64,000 bases of DNA from Chromatocurvus sp964613795 (GTDB lineage Bacteria > Pseudomonadota > Gammaproteobacteria > Pseudomonadales > Halieaceae): contig CAZTJR010000005.1 in the NCBI GenBank assembly GCA_964613795.1, forward strand, positions 1-64,000, written 5' to 3'. A program made the translations under genes and the position numbers. Shown here piece by piece: positions 36,823 through 45,844 of the stretch (the stretch's first letter is position 1; each line of letters begins with the position of its first letter). The notes beneath the pieces were generated by a model. That model made no database searches and was not told the origin of the DNA. It saw only the letters and a program-made list of their open reading frames with translations.

Positions 36823-38172
36823 CTAACCGCCACTGACAAACAGTGTCAGCGTCTGTCCTGGACGAAGGTAGTCTGACGGATCGATCTTGTTCCAGCTCAC
36901 CAGATCGTCAATGGTTACGTTGAACCGGTTTGCAATGCGATACAGGGAGTCCCCGCTGCGCACGCGATACGCGCGTTCGCGTTCGCGCTCGACGCTCGCT
37001 CGTCGGGCAAGATCCAGACTGCCGCGCCAGTTACCCCTGCGGGGTATCAGCAGGGTATCGCCAGCACGGATGAAATGGCCGTCAATACCGTTGACCTCCC
37101 GCAGAAGCTCCACCTGCGTATCAAAGCGACGCGCTATGCCGCCAAGGTGATCACCAGAGCGGATGCGATAGTGAGACCAGCTTACCCGTTCATCTATGGG
37201 GAGCGTGGCAACGGCCCTGCTGAAACGCTCAGCATGCAGCGCCGGTAGCAGTATTTCGTTGCGCTCTGGTGCTGTCGCCCAGCGCAAGTGTCCCGGGTTG
37301 TAGTTGCGTAATGTCGCGATTTCCACACCTGCGAGCTGCGCCGCACGCTGCAGCTCGATCTGCCCGCCGGTAGAAACCGCGATGAAAGCAGGCGCATTGG
37401 CCACCGGTGGAAGCTCGGCGCCCAGGTCGTCCGCGTTGCGTATGATCTCGCTCAATGCCAGCAATCGCGGCACATAACGACGGGTTTCGCGCGGCAGCGG
37501 CAGTGACCAGTAGTCGGTAGGCTGGCCGCGGGCGGCATTGCGCCGAACAGCGCCGGAGACCCGGCCTTTACCCGCGTTGTAGGCAGCCAGGGCAAGCAAC
37601 CAGTCACCGTTGAAGTCGGCGTGCAAGCCCTCCAGATAATCTAGCGCGACCCGCGTTGAATTGCGAAGATCAAACCGATCGTCATACCACCAGTCGGTTT
37701 CCATACCAAGGTACTTCGCGGTTGCGGGCATGATCTGCCACAGACCCGCCGCCTGTTGCGGCGATATGGCAAAAGGGTCAAGCGTGCTCTCCACCAGTGG
37801 CAGAAGTGCGATCTCCATTGGCATGTTGCGGGATTCGACTTCTTCCACAATGTAGTGAAGGTAGCGCTGGGCCCGCTGGCCGACCACCCGTAGATAAAGC
37901 GGCTGCGCAAGATAAGCATCGCGCGCGCTGCGTACCGCCGGATTGTTCTCGGCACGCCAGTCCAGACCGCGCCGCATGCGCTCCCAGAGATCCTCCGGCG
38001 GTGCCTCAGGCGCTGCAGACGCCACAGGCGTGTCCACTGCAGTGACCCGGGGGCTCACGCCAGGCTCGTCCCGGTCAGGCTCTTCCTCCATCGGAGCAAG
38101 CCCCTGACAGGCCGCAAGCAGCAGGGCTGGCAGCAAAATCCCGATTCGCCCGAACGGCGCGGAAACCCTCAC
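36823..38172 (-). CDS. mltD: Membrane-bound lytic transglycosylase MltD
   Basis: Outer-membrane lipoprotein of 449 residues that cuts glycan strands. A signal peptide ends in the lipobox LLAAC (Cys22). The SLT domain follows at about residues 105-220, with the catalytic Glu in LLPLVESTLDP and the AAGLWQIMPATAKYLG block. Two LysM peptidoglycan-binding repeats lie near the C-terminus, beginning YRIRSGDHLGGIA and YRVRSGDSLYRIA. It overlaps gloB by four bases; mltD-gloB pairing is common in gammaproteobacteria. Confidence 0.94.
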   Translation of the reverse strand: MRVSAPFGRIGILLPALLLAACQGLAPMEEEPDRDEPGVSPRVTAVDTPVASAAPEAPPEDLWERMRRGLDWRAENNPAVRSARDAYLAQPLYLRVVGQRAQRYLHYIVEEVESRNMPMEIALLPLVESTLDPFAISPQQAAGLWQIMPATAKYLGMETDWWYDDRFDLRNSTRVALDYLEGLHADFNGDWLLALAAYNAGKGRVSGAVRRNAARGQPTDYWSLPLPRETRRYVPRLLALSEIIRNADDLGAELPPVANAPAFIAVSTGGQIELQRAAQLAGVEIATLRNYNPGHLRWATAPERNEILLPALHAERFSRAVATLPIDERVSWSHYRIRSGDHLGGIARRFDTQVELLREVNGIDGHFIRAGDTLLIPRRGNWRGSLDLARRASVERERERAYRVRSGDSLYRIANRFNVTIDDLVSWNKIDPSDYLRPGQTLTLFVSGG

Positions 38173-38942
38173 CGGAAATTATCCTTCCACTGACGCAGCT
38201 CGGCAAAGCAATCCTCCGGTGCGCCGTCCGCAGGCCGGCCAGCGGCCACCAGGCCCTGCATGACACTCGACTGCGTGCATCGCATAAAGGGATTTGTCGC
38301 ACGCTCAGTGGCAAGCAGCGAAGGGACGCTGGGCTGGTCATCATCCCGCAGGGCGTCGACGCGGGCAATCCGCTGGGCAAGCTCTGCATTGTCTGGCTCA
38401 ACGGTCCTTGCGAAGGCAAGATTGGCCCGCGTATATTCGTGGGCACAGTACACCCGGGTCTCGTCCGGCAGCATCGCCAGCCGCTGCAACGACTCGTACA
38501 TCATCGGATAAGTGCCCTCGAAGACGCGCCCGCAGCCACCGGCGAACAGCGTGTCGCCACAGAACAACAGTGGCGCCTCTCCGGCCTGGAAAAAAGCGAT
38601 ATGATCCAGCGTATGACCGGGGACGGCGATGACCTCAAAGCGACAACCCAGAACCTCAACCTGATCCCCGGCGGCGACAGGGTCAGTGATTGCCGCAATG
38701 GCCGGATTTTCCGGACCGTATACCGGACACCCCCAGGCGGCGGCGAGTTCAGCCACACCCCCGGTATGATCAAAATGATGGTGCGTGACGAGGATTGCGG
38801 AAAGCGTCAGCTGCCTTGAGGAAAGCTCGGCGGCCACCGGATCGGCGTCGCCGGGATCCACGACAACGACCCGACCGTCCTCTGCTTCAAGCAGCCAGAT
38901 GTAATTGTCGCTGAAGGCCCTGATCGGGCGAACGGTTTTCAA
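38169..38942 (-). CDS. gloB: Hydroxyacylglutathione hydrolase (glyoxalase II)
   Basis: Metallo-beta-lactamase-fold enzyme of 257 residues that hydrolyses S-lactoylglutathione in methylglyoxal detoxification. The metal motif is THHHFDHTGG near residue 54, with further ligands in PGHTLDHIAF, FCGDTLFAGGCGR and YCAHEYTRAN. It is divergent from the methyltransferase at 39017, as gloB is from yafS in E. coli. Confidence 0.95.
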   Translation of the reverse strand: MKTVRPIRAFSDNYIWLLEAEDGRVVVVDPGDADPVAAELSSRQLTLSAILVTHHHFDHTGGVAELAAAWGCPVYGPENPAIAAITDPVAAGDQVEVLGCRFEVIAVPGHTLDHIAFFQAGEAPLLFCGDTLFAGGCGRVFEGTYPMMYESLQRLAMLPDETRVYCAHEYTRANLAFARTVEPDNAELAQRIARVDALRDDDQPSVPSLLATERATNPFMRCTQSSVMQGLVAAGRPADGAPEDCFAELRQWKDNFR

Positions 38943-39016
38943 AGCTTGAACTCCAGTGGTTGCATTGCAGCCTCATTGCTGGCTAATCTGATATACCCAT
39001 CGGCGACGAGCAGCAA

Positions 39017-39799
39017 ATGGCACACGAGTTTAGCGAGATTTCACAGCAACTGGAAACCTGGTACGCCAGAGACGCCGGAGAGCGTCTGTTTGCAGAAATC
39101 CGCGCACGCAGCGCTCCGCTTCTGGAAACGGCTTTCGGCTACCATATTCTTCAGCTCGGGCCCCTGCCGGGACGGAGCCTGCTGCACGACAGTCGTATAC
39201 ACCACAAGATCATCGCCGGCGAAGCCGGAACGAGCGGCGTGACGCTGCCCTGCGAGTGTGCAGAACTGCCGCTCGAATCCGACAGCGTTGATATCGTCGT
39301 CGCGCTGCACACGCTTGAATTCTGCCACAATCCGCATAACTGCCTGCGTGAAATGCAGCGCGTACTGACGCCGAATGGACATCTGCTGATCGTGGGCTTC
39401 AACCCCTACAGCCTGAAGGGCCTCTCGCAACGGCTGCGTGGCGCACTCGGGAACTCGCTGTGGCGCACCCGCCGTCCCGTGAGCCAGTATCGTTTGAACG
39501 ATTGGCTGCATCTGGTCGGCTGCAAAGTCGAGTGCTTTGAACACCTCTATCCGCTGCCGCCCTGGGGTAGCGGACGTATTCATCGAACGGTCATCCAACT
39601 CAATGCAGCACTCAATCGCCACCAACTGCCCATAGGCTCGGTCTACCTCGCGCATGCGATAAAGCAGGTGCCGAATATACGCCGACCGATACAGCGGCTG
39701 GCGCGGCGGCGATCATTCATCGGCCTGGGCGTCGCCAACCCCGCACCGACGCCTTCAGGCATGCCGCATCGCCACAGCAAGAAGAACCGCGCTGCCTGA
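39017..39799 (+). CDS. YafS-like SAM-dependent methyltransferase
   Basis: Class I methyltransferase domain protein of 260 residues. The motif VDIVVALHTLEFCHNPHNCLREMQRVLTPNGHLLIVGFNPYSL is the core SAM fold. Position next to divergent gloB and before dnaQ equals E. coli yafS, whose substrate is not known. The usual rnhA gene between yafS and dnaQ is absent here. The C-terminus is basic and disordered-looking. Confidence 0.85.
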   Translation: MAHEFSEISQQLETWYARDAGERLFAEIRARSAPLLETAFGYHILQLGPLPGRSLLHDSRIHHKIIAGEAGTSGVTLPCECAELPLESDSVDIVVALHTLEFCHNPHNCLREMQRVLTPNGHLLIVGFNPYSLKGLSQRLRGALGNSLWRTRRPVSQYRLNDWLHLVGCKVECFEHLYPLPPWGSGRIHRTVIQLNAALNRHQLPIGSVYLAHAIKQVPNIRRPIQRLARRRSFIGLGVANPAPTPSGMPHRHSKKNRAA

Positions 39800-39840
39800 A
39801 GGCCGCCAGCCATCCCACGCTCACGACACGACGGAAACCC

Positions 39841-40590
39841 ATGCGACAAATTGTTCTGGATACGGAAACCACAGGCCTTGAGGTCAGCCAGGGGCATCGG
39901 ATTATTGAGATAGGCTGCGTTGAACTGGTCAATCGGCGTCTGACGGGGCGTCACTACCATCAGTATGTGAACCCCGAGCGCGAAATCGATGCGGGCGCCA
40001 TTGAAGTCCATGGCATCACGTCGGAATTCCTCGCCGACAAGCCGGTTTTTGCGCGCGTTGCTGAAACTTTTCTGGCCTTTGTCGGGGATGCCGAACTAAT
40101 CATTCACAACGCCCCCTTTGATGTCGGCTTTCTGGACAGTGAGCTGCAGCGTTATCGCCCGGGCTACATCGGCATACAGTCACACTGCCAGATCGTTGAT
40201 ACGCTGCAGATGGCAAGACACAAGCATCCAGGGCAACGCAACAACCTGGATGTGCTGTGCTCGCGTTATGCGGTTGATAACTCGACGCGCGACTTGCACG
40301 GCGCGCTGCTGGATGCGGAGATCCTGGCGGACGTCTATCTGGCAATGACTGGAGGTCAGACCACCTTTCATCTATCGGATGAGGAGGAGCGTGGTAGCGA
40401 GGGCGGCAGCGAGAGCCGAATCAGGCCGCTGCCAGAGCAACGGCCGAGGTTACCGGTTATCCAACCGTCTGACGCGGAAGCATCAGCCCACATAGCGACG
40501 CTGGCCGCCATAGAAAAAAGTAGCGGCGCGCCGGCGCAATGGCCTATCGCGGCATCAGCGCAGTGCCATACCGTCACCGACCGCAAATAG
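39841..40590 (+). CDS. dnaQ: DNA polymerase III epsilon, proofreading exonuclease
   Basis: 3'-5' exonuclease of 249 residues. The three Exo motifs are visible: DTETTG at residues 7-12, HNAPFDVGFLDSEL near residue 90, and HGALLDAEILADVYLAM near residue 155. GGQTTFHL after the nuclease domain resembles the QTSMAF clamp-binding motif. The C-terminal 55 residues would bind the polymerase alpha subunit. The gene ends inside the convergent antiporter gene by 36 bp. Confidence 0.94.
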   Translation: MRQIVLDTETTGLEVSQGHRIIEIGCVELVNRRLTGRHYHQYVNPEREIDAGAIEVHGITSEFLADKPVFARVAETFLAFVGDAELIIHNAPFDVGFLDSELQRYRPGYIGIQSHCQIVDTLQMARHKHPGQRNNLDVLCSRYAVDNSTRDLHGALLDAEILADVYLAMTGGQTTFHLSDEEERGSEGGSESRIRPLPEQRPRLPVIQPSDAEASAHIATLAAIEKSSGAPAQWPIAASAQCHTVTDRK

Positions 40591-42267
40591 CAGCAGGTAA
40601 ATGGCGAGAATGGCCACCACCCAGAACACGGCGCTGCCTGTGGACCAGGTGCGTGCAAGAAAACCACCAGGGCTATGATGCCGATTGACCAGCTGGGCGG
40701 CACGCACCAGCACTAATCTGCCCGACGCGCGCATTTCCGTATCCCATCTCGCCACCCGTGAGGCCGTAAGGCCTATCACCGACGGCGCGAGCCGCCGGTA
40801 TAGCCAGTCGGCATCCAGGTTAGTCGACGGCAGCTCGGGGGGATACATGCCGCGCAGGTTGAGCCAGGCAAATGCCAGCGCTGAGAAAAACAGCAACTGG
40901 GTCTGTGCGAGTACGTGCGTCGCGTCGTACGGATTGTAGCCGGTGTCGTAGGGCAACAGACGATAGAGAAAATCCGGGAAGACACCAATGGTTATGCACA
41001 GCGCGGCGGCTAGCGACATGGCTACCAGCATATTGGTGGGCGCTTCCTGGGTACGGATTCCAGAGTCGTGGGCAAAGAACGCGAAATAGGGAATCTTGAT
41101 ACCCGCGTGATGAAATACACCGGCCGACGCAAACAGGAGCAGTAGCCAGACGATATGAAAATCGTTGGCCAGCGCCGCACTCATTACCATGGACTTGCTG
41201 ACAAAGCCGCTGAACAAGGGAAATGCCGAAATAGAGGCCGCACCGACAATACACAGCACGGTCGTTTTGGGCATGGTCTTGTAAAGGCCCCCTAGCTCAG
41301 AACCGTTTATCTTGCCAGTCCGGTACAGAACAGCACCCATGGACATGAACAGCAGTCCCTTGAAAATAACGTCATTGAAGGCGTGCGACACCGCGCCATT
41401 GATCGCAAGTGCGGTACCGATGCCGATGCCGACGACCATGAAACCCACCTGGTTGATGAGACTATAAGCGAGCACGCGGCGCAGATCGTTCTCGATTACC
41501 GCGAAGAAAATCGGGAACGTCGCCATGGTCGCACCGACATAGACCAGCAGTTCAGTACCCGGGAAGGCACGAGCCAGAGCATAAACGGCCACCTTGGTTG
41601 TAAATGCGCTCAGGAAAACGGTGCCGGTAGGGGTCGACTCGGGGTAGGCATCGGTCAACCAGTTGTGCATGAAAGGGAAGGCACACTTGATGCCGAATGC
41701 CAGCAGTATCAGCCAGCTGGCAACGCTTTCCAGGCCGATATAATCGAACGCCAGAGAATTCCCAGTAGCGGCATGGGCAATAACACCGCCAAGCAGCAGC
41801 AGTCCGGACAGGATCTGGATGATCAGGTAGCGCATGCCGGAGCGATAGGCACGATCAGTGCGTCGCGCCCACACCAGGAAAACCGAGGTGAGTGCCAGCA
41901 TCTCCCAGAAAAGAAACAGGGTGATCAGATCGCCGGCGTACACCGCGCCCAGGGCACTGCCGGCGTAAAGAATACTCGCCGTCTGCTCCACCCGATCGCG
42001 CACGTGCAGTGCGTAGACGAATGCAATAAATGCGGCCAGATTGAACAGGTAACCGAACAGGGTCGCCAGTCGATCCACGCGGTGAAGCGTGAGCTCAAAC
42101 TCCAGCACCTGCAGAACGCCGTGGCTGCCCTCCGGCGCCTGCCAGACGCACCAGGCACCCAGAACCGGGGCCAACAACATGAGCCCGGCCCGCAGGATGC
42201 CGCGTGCGGGCAGTGCAAGCAGCGCAACAACGTAGAAAATCAGAAAAGGTGGCAGAGACTCAGGCAT
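40555..42267 (-). CDS. Third MrpD/NuoM-like antiporter subunit
   Basis: Polytopic membrane protein of 570 residues, proton-conducting subunit family shared with complex I (NuoL/M/N) and Mrp antiporters. The core KCAFPFMHNWLTDAYPESTPTGTVFLSAFTTKVAVYAL carries the Lys of the channel region, followed by NDLRRVLAYSLINQVGFMVVGIG and HAFNDVIFKGLLFMSMG. ATG 42267 (MPESLPPFLIFYVV) overlaps the preceding gene by 8 bp; the longer frame is an artefact. The C-terminal 130 residues carry extra helices. Last gene of the operon. Confidence 0.88.
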   Translation of the reverse strand: MPESLPPFLIFYVVALLALPARGILRAGLMLLAPVLGAWCVWQAPEGSHGVLQVLEFELTLHRVDRLATLFGYLFNLAAFIAFVYALHVRDRVEQTASILYAGSALGAVYAGDLITLFLFWEMLALTSVFLVWARRTDRAYRSGMRYLIIQILSGLLLLGGVIAHAATGNSLAFDYIGLESVASWLILLAFGIKCAFPFMHNWLTDAYPESTPTGTVFLSAFTTKVAVYALARAFPGTELLVYVGATMATFPIFFAVIENDLRRVLAYSLINQVGFMVVGIGIGTALAINGAVSHAFNDVIFKGLLFMSMGAVLYRTGKINGSELGGLYKTMPKTTVLCIVGAASISAFPLFSGFVSKSMVMSAALANDFHIVWLLLLFASAGVFHHAGIKIPYFAFFAHDSGIRTQEAPTNMLVAMSLAAALCITIGVFPDFLYRLLPYDTGYNPYDATHVLAQTQLLFFSALAFAWLNLRGMYPPELPSTNLDADWLYRRLAPSVIGLTASRVARWDTEMRASGRLVLVRAAQLVNRHHSPGGFLARTWSTGSAVFWVVAILAIYLLLFAVGDGMALR

Positions 42268-42553
42268 CACGCGAATCTCCCAGGGCATCCGTTCTCGACC
42301 GCTCAAGATCCTCGTAGTAGGACTCGTCACGCATCAGGAATGTGCGCATCCACTTCGCAACCAGCACGAGCAGGACGCAACCAACGAAGCCATAGATCGG
42401 ATAGAACAGCCAGAGATTCTCCCAGGGATGATACACATGGCGATGAATCACAAAGTCCAGCGCAGCGAGGACAATACAGGCACCATAAAACACCCGCAGA
42501 AGACGCCTCACGTTTTCCGGCCGATCAAAGAAATACGTTTTCTCATCTTTCAT
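42260..42553 (-). CDS. Small two-helix membrane protein in the Mrp operon
   Basis: Protein of 97 residues from ATG 42553, which has a ggagggtgag ribosome-binding site; a GTG three codons earlier is possible. A polar start KTYFFDRPENVRRLLRVFY is followed by two transmembrane helices (about 18-38 and 50-70) joined by the HRHVYHPWE loop, and an acidic C-terminus. It lies between two antiporter-subunit genes with overlaps on both sides of its frame. I recall similar unnamed proteins beside Mrp-like genes in marine gammaproteobacteria, but it is not one of MrpA-G. Confidence 0.8.
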   Translation of the reverse strand: MKDEKTYFFDRPENVRRLLRVFYGACIVLAALDFVIHRHVYHPWENLWLFYPIYGFVGCVLLVLVAKWMRTFLMRDESYYEDLERSRTDALGDSRDA

Positions 42554-42558
42554 CAATC

Positions 42559-44025
42559 TCACCCTCCGACGGCGCGGGCCAGGTCATACAGGCGCTGCGG
42601 GAACAAAAACAGCAGCACACACATCAGGCTGGTAATCCCTATCGCAATGAGGGACGGCAGCGGGGCCTCGCGAATGCCAACCGCTCCCTCAAGCGGACGC
42701 ACGTCGCCCGGGAAGAAGGCACGCAGTGGAATCGGCAGCAGATAGGCAATGTTCAGCAAAGAACTCAGCATAAGAACGACGACAAGCGCCCACTGATCTG
42801 CCTCCAGACTTCCCGTGATCAAATACCACTTGCTCCAGGTGCCGCCAGTCGGCGGCAGGCCGATAATACTGAGGCTGCCGATGAAGAAGGCGGCCATGGT
42901 GAAGGGCATCTGCCGACCGAGGCCCCGCATCTGGCTGATGTCGCTCTTGTGCGCCGCCACGAGAATGGCCCCCGCACAGAAAAACAGCGTGATCTTGCCG
43001 AAGGCATGCATGGCAATGTGCATACTGCTGCCGAGCAAACCGGTGCTCGTCGCGAGAAGAACGCCAGCCGTCATGTAGCTCAGCTGGCTTACCGTGGAAT
43101 ACGCCAGACGGGCCTTGAGATTGTCCTGACGCATCGCTACCAAAGACGCTACGATGACCGTGAATGCGGCGAGGTAGAGCAGCAGGTCAGTGGACCAGAG
43201 ACCAGCCAGCGTATCGAGACCAAAGATCAGCGCGCCTACCTTGATAACAGAAAAAACGCCCGCTTTGACCACTGCGACCGCGTGCAGCAGGGAGCTCACA
43301 GGCGTCGGAGCTACCATCGCCGCGGGCAACCAACGATGGAACGGCATGATGGCCGCCTTGCCAATACCGAAGATGAACAATAACAAGAGCGCGCCCAGCA
43401 GAACCGGCGATGTATCAGCCGCGAAAACGCCACCGTGAGTGAACGTGAGGGACCCGCTGATGGCATAGGTAGCTATGATGGCCGGCAGGAAAAACACGAC
43501 CGACGTACCCACCAGAAGAGTAAGGTAGGTGCGCCCACCAGCACGTGCCTTGGCCGTGCCTGCATGGGTCACCAATGGGTAGGTGGCCAGGGTGAGCACT
43601 TCGTAGAAAACGAACAGGGTGAACAGGTTGGCCGAAAAGGCGATGGCCATGACAGACGCGATGGAAACGGCGAAAAAAACATAAAAACGGGTCTGGTTAT
43701 CCTCGGCGTGGGCCCGCATGTAGCCTATCGCGTACAGCGTCGTAATGATCCAGAGGAAGCTGGCGACCAGTGCAAACAGGACACCGAGCGCATCGACCCT
43801 GAAGCTTATATCGAGGCCCGGCATGATCGCTATCCATACGACCTCGGCACTGCCACCAACGGTGAAATCGCGATACAGGATCGTTACCAGGGCAAATAGC
43901 GTGATGGATGCCAGCAGTGATACGCCTTCGCGGAGGTTGGGATAATGTCGCAACAACAGCAGCAGCGGTATCGCCATCGCCGGCAGCAGAATCACCCATT
44001 GCAGCACCTGTTGCGCCCCCATCAT
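42559..44025 (-). CDS. Second MrpD/NuoM-like antiporter subunit
   Basis: Proton-conducting membrane subunit of 488 residues with about 14 helices. The core FGIGKAAIMPFHRWLPAAMVAPTPVSSLLHAVAVVKAGVF has the Lys of the half-channel and the VKAG segment, and FYEVLTLATYPLV has the helix-5 Glu. It is more like NuoM/HyfB than the other two copies here. Its ATG overlaps the mrpD stop (ATGA). Confidence 0.88.
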   Translation of the reverse strand: MMGAQQVLQWVILLPAMAIPLLLLLRHYPNLREGVSLLASITLFALVTILYRDFTVGGSAEVVWIAIMPGLDISFRVDALGVLFALVASFLWIITTLYAIGYMRAHAEDNQTRFYVFFAVSIASVMAIAFSANLFTLFVFYEVLTLATYPLVTHAGTAKARAGGRTYLTLLVGTSVVFFLPAIIATYAISGSLTFTHGGVFAADTSPVLLGALLLLFIFGIGKAAIMPFHRWLPAAMVAPTPVSSLLHAVAVVKAGVFSVIKVGALIFGLDTLAGLWSTDLLLYLAAFTVIVASLVAMRQDNLKARLAYSTVSQLSYMTAGVLLATSTGLLGSSMHIAMHAFGKITLFFCAGAILVAAHKSDISQMRGLGRQMPFTMAAFFIGSLSIIGLPPTGGTWSKWYLITGSLEADQWALVVVLMLSSLLNIAYLLPIPLRAFFPGDVRPLEGAVGIREAPLPSLIAIGITSLMCVLLFLFPQRLYDLARAVGG

Positions 44026-45500
44026 GGCTGGACTCCCATGAGGTGTTGAGCCGCAAGCTCGCTGGTTTGCCGCGTCAGCTCAGTATCGATACCAAAGAAG
44101 ATGTTGGCGCCCACGAGTACCCAGGTCGCCAGCAACATCCCCAACGGCGCCTCGCGGGCGCCCTCGGTTAGCGACGTCGGTGCCTCGAAATAGGCCACCT
44201 CGACAATACGCCACACGTAGAACAGCGCCAGAACAGAGGCAATCAGCACCAGGCCGGCAATGGGCCACAGTCCCGCCTCGAGGGCGCCGAGAACGAGATA
44301 CCACTTACTGATGAAGCCCACCGTCAGCGGAACGCCGATCAGGCTGAGGCCGCCGATAAGAATGGCCGCCATAGTCCAGGGCATCAGCCGGCCTAGACCC
44401 GCAAAGTGCGCAAGATCCGAGCCGCCAACGCGATAGACCACGCCGGCGATCGCCATAAACAGCGCGCCCTTCATCAGAGCGTGGTTGAACAAATGCAGCA
44501 GTGTTGCCTGCAGGCCGATCACCGTCCCCAGCCCCAGACCCACAATCATGTAGCCAATCTGGGCGATACTGGAGTACGCAAACAGGCGCTTGACGTTCGG
44601 TTGCTGCACAGCCACCAGCGATGCCGCGAATACACCCGCCAGTCCAAGCACGAGGAAGAGCGTGTTGAGCGGCAGAACATCCAGGGCGAAATTAGGACCA
44701 AAAATGGAGTAGTGCAGGCGTATGAGCAGGTAAACGGCAACCTTTGTCGCTGTCGCGGCGAGAAATACGGTAACCATCGACGGGGCATAGGTATACGCGT
44801 TCGGCAGCCAGAAATGCAGCGGGAAAAGGGCCAGCTTGAGGCAAACGCCAACGACGATAAATGCAAACGCCGTATGCACCGTATGGGCCGCGTCGACCAG
44901 AGGCAGCCGTGCGGCGATGTCCTGCATGTTGAGAGTGCCCGTGAGACTGTAAATAAAGCCGATGCCAATCAGCAGGAATGTCGCGCCGATCGTGCCCACT
45001 ACCAGGTATTGATAAGACGCCCAGAGTGCACGCCGGTGTGGGCCCATAGCGATAAGGGCATAGGTGGACAGCGATGAGATTTCAAGAAAAACAAAAACAT
45101 TGAACAGATCGCCGGTGGCAACAATACCCAGCAAACCTGCGAGGCACAGACAGAAAAGCACGTATAGCGTTGGCTGCTTGTCGCTCGCCACGTCAGCATC
45201 GAGTCCCTGCCGCGAGGCCACCGCCACCAGTGCCGCAACGCCAGACACGATGAGGAGCACGTAGGCCGACAGCAGATCAATGCGGTATTCAATGCCCCAG
45301 GGCGGCTCCCAGCCGCCCAGTTCGTAGCTTATGGTCCCGCTGCTGTAAACGGTTCCCAGCAGAGAGCCGCTGATAGCAAAGGCCGTGATGGTGACCACGC
45401 AGGTCAGTAACCACGACTGCCAGGGCCGATTGAGCAAGAGCAGAGCCGGAGCGGCCATCAGCGGAATGACGACCTGCAGGACTGGAAGGTGCACCATCAC
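44022..45500 (-). CDS. mrpD: Cation/proton antiporter subunit MrpD
   Basis: Membrane protein of 492 residues, closest of the three copies to classical MrpD by size and by its place right after mrpC. VFLEISSLSTYALIAMG carries the helix-5 Glu, LKLALFPLHFWLPNAYTYAPSMVTVFLAATATKVAVYLL the Lys and TKV block, and NVKRLFAYSSIAQIGYM the helix-10 to 11 region. Overlaps mrpC by four bases. Confidence 0.92.
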   Translation of the reverse strand: MMVHLPVLQVVIPLMAAPALLLLNRPWQSWLLTCVVTITAFAISGSLLGTVYSSGTISYELGGWEPPWGIEYRIDLLSAYVLLIVSGVAALVAVASRQGLDADVASDKQPTLYVLFCLCLAGLLGIVATGDLFNVFVFLEISSLSTYALIAMGPHRRALWASYQYLVVGTIGATFLLIGIGFIYSLTGTLNMQDIAARLPLVDAAHTVHTAFAFIVVGVCLKLALFPLHFWLPNAYTYAPSMVTVFLAATATKVAVYLLIRLHYSIFGPNFALDVLPLNTLFLVLGLAGVFAASLVAVQQPNVKRLFAYSSIAQIGYMIVGLGLGTVIGLQATLLHLFNHALMKGALFMAIAGVVYRVGGSDLAHFAGLGRLMPWTMAAILIGGLSLIGVPLTVGFISKWYLVLGALEAGLWPIAGLVLIASVLALFYVWRIVEVAYFEAPTSLTEGAREAPLGMLLATWVLVGANIFFGIDTELTRQTSELAAQHLMGVQP

Positions 45501-45844
45501 TGTTCGTCGATCTCCCGGATTTCTTCTTCTTCAACAGTGCCATAGGCATCCTTGATGCGGACAACCAGGGCGAGCGCGAGTGCCAGAGTGGCGATGCCGA
45601 CGACGATAGCCGTCAATATGAGCACGTGGGGCAGGGGATTTGAGTAAAGCGTGACGCCATCCACGAGAATCGGCGCCGTCCCGCCATCGACCTTGCCCAC
45701 GCTGATATAAAAAATGAACACCGACGTCTGGAAGATATTCAGACCAATGAGTTTCTTGACCAGATTACCGCGCACAATCACGCTGTAGAAACCGATCATC
45801 ATCAGAGCGATAACCACCCAGTAATTGTAGAGGTCCATGATCAC
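45497..45844 (-). CDS. mrpC: Antiporter subunit MrpC (NuoK-like)
   Basis: Three-helix membrane protein of 115 residues. VRGNLVKKLIGLNIFQTSVFIFYI and PLPHVLILTAIVVGIATLALALALVVRIK are MrpC/NuoK hallmarks. The start may be GTG 45844, overlapping the mrpB stop, or ATG 45838. The C-terminus is strongly acidic (EEEEIREIDE). Confidence 0.93.
   Translation of the reverse strand: MIMDLYNYWVVIALMMIGFYSVIVRGNLVKKLIGLNIFQTSVFIFYISVGKVDGGTAPILVDGVTLYSNPLPHVLILTAIVVGIATLALALALVVRIKDAYGTVEEEEIREIDEQ

Noticed and set aside
41383..43383. 666-codon open frame on the plus strand
   Set aside because: It lies opposite the antiporter genes, is very rich in Arg, Gln and His without any known domain, and is the reverse shadow of hydrophobic membrane-protein codons.
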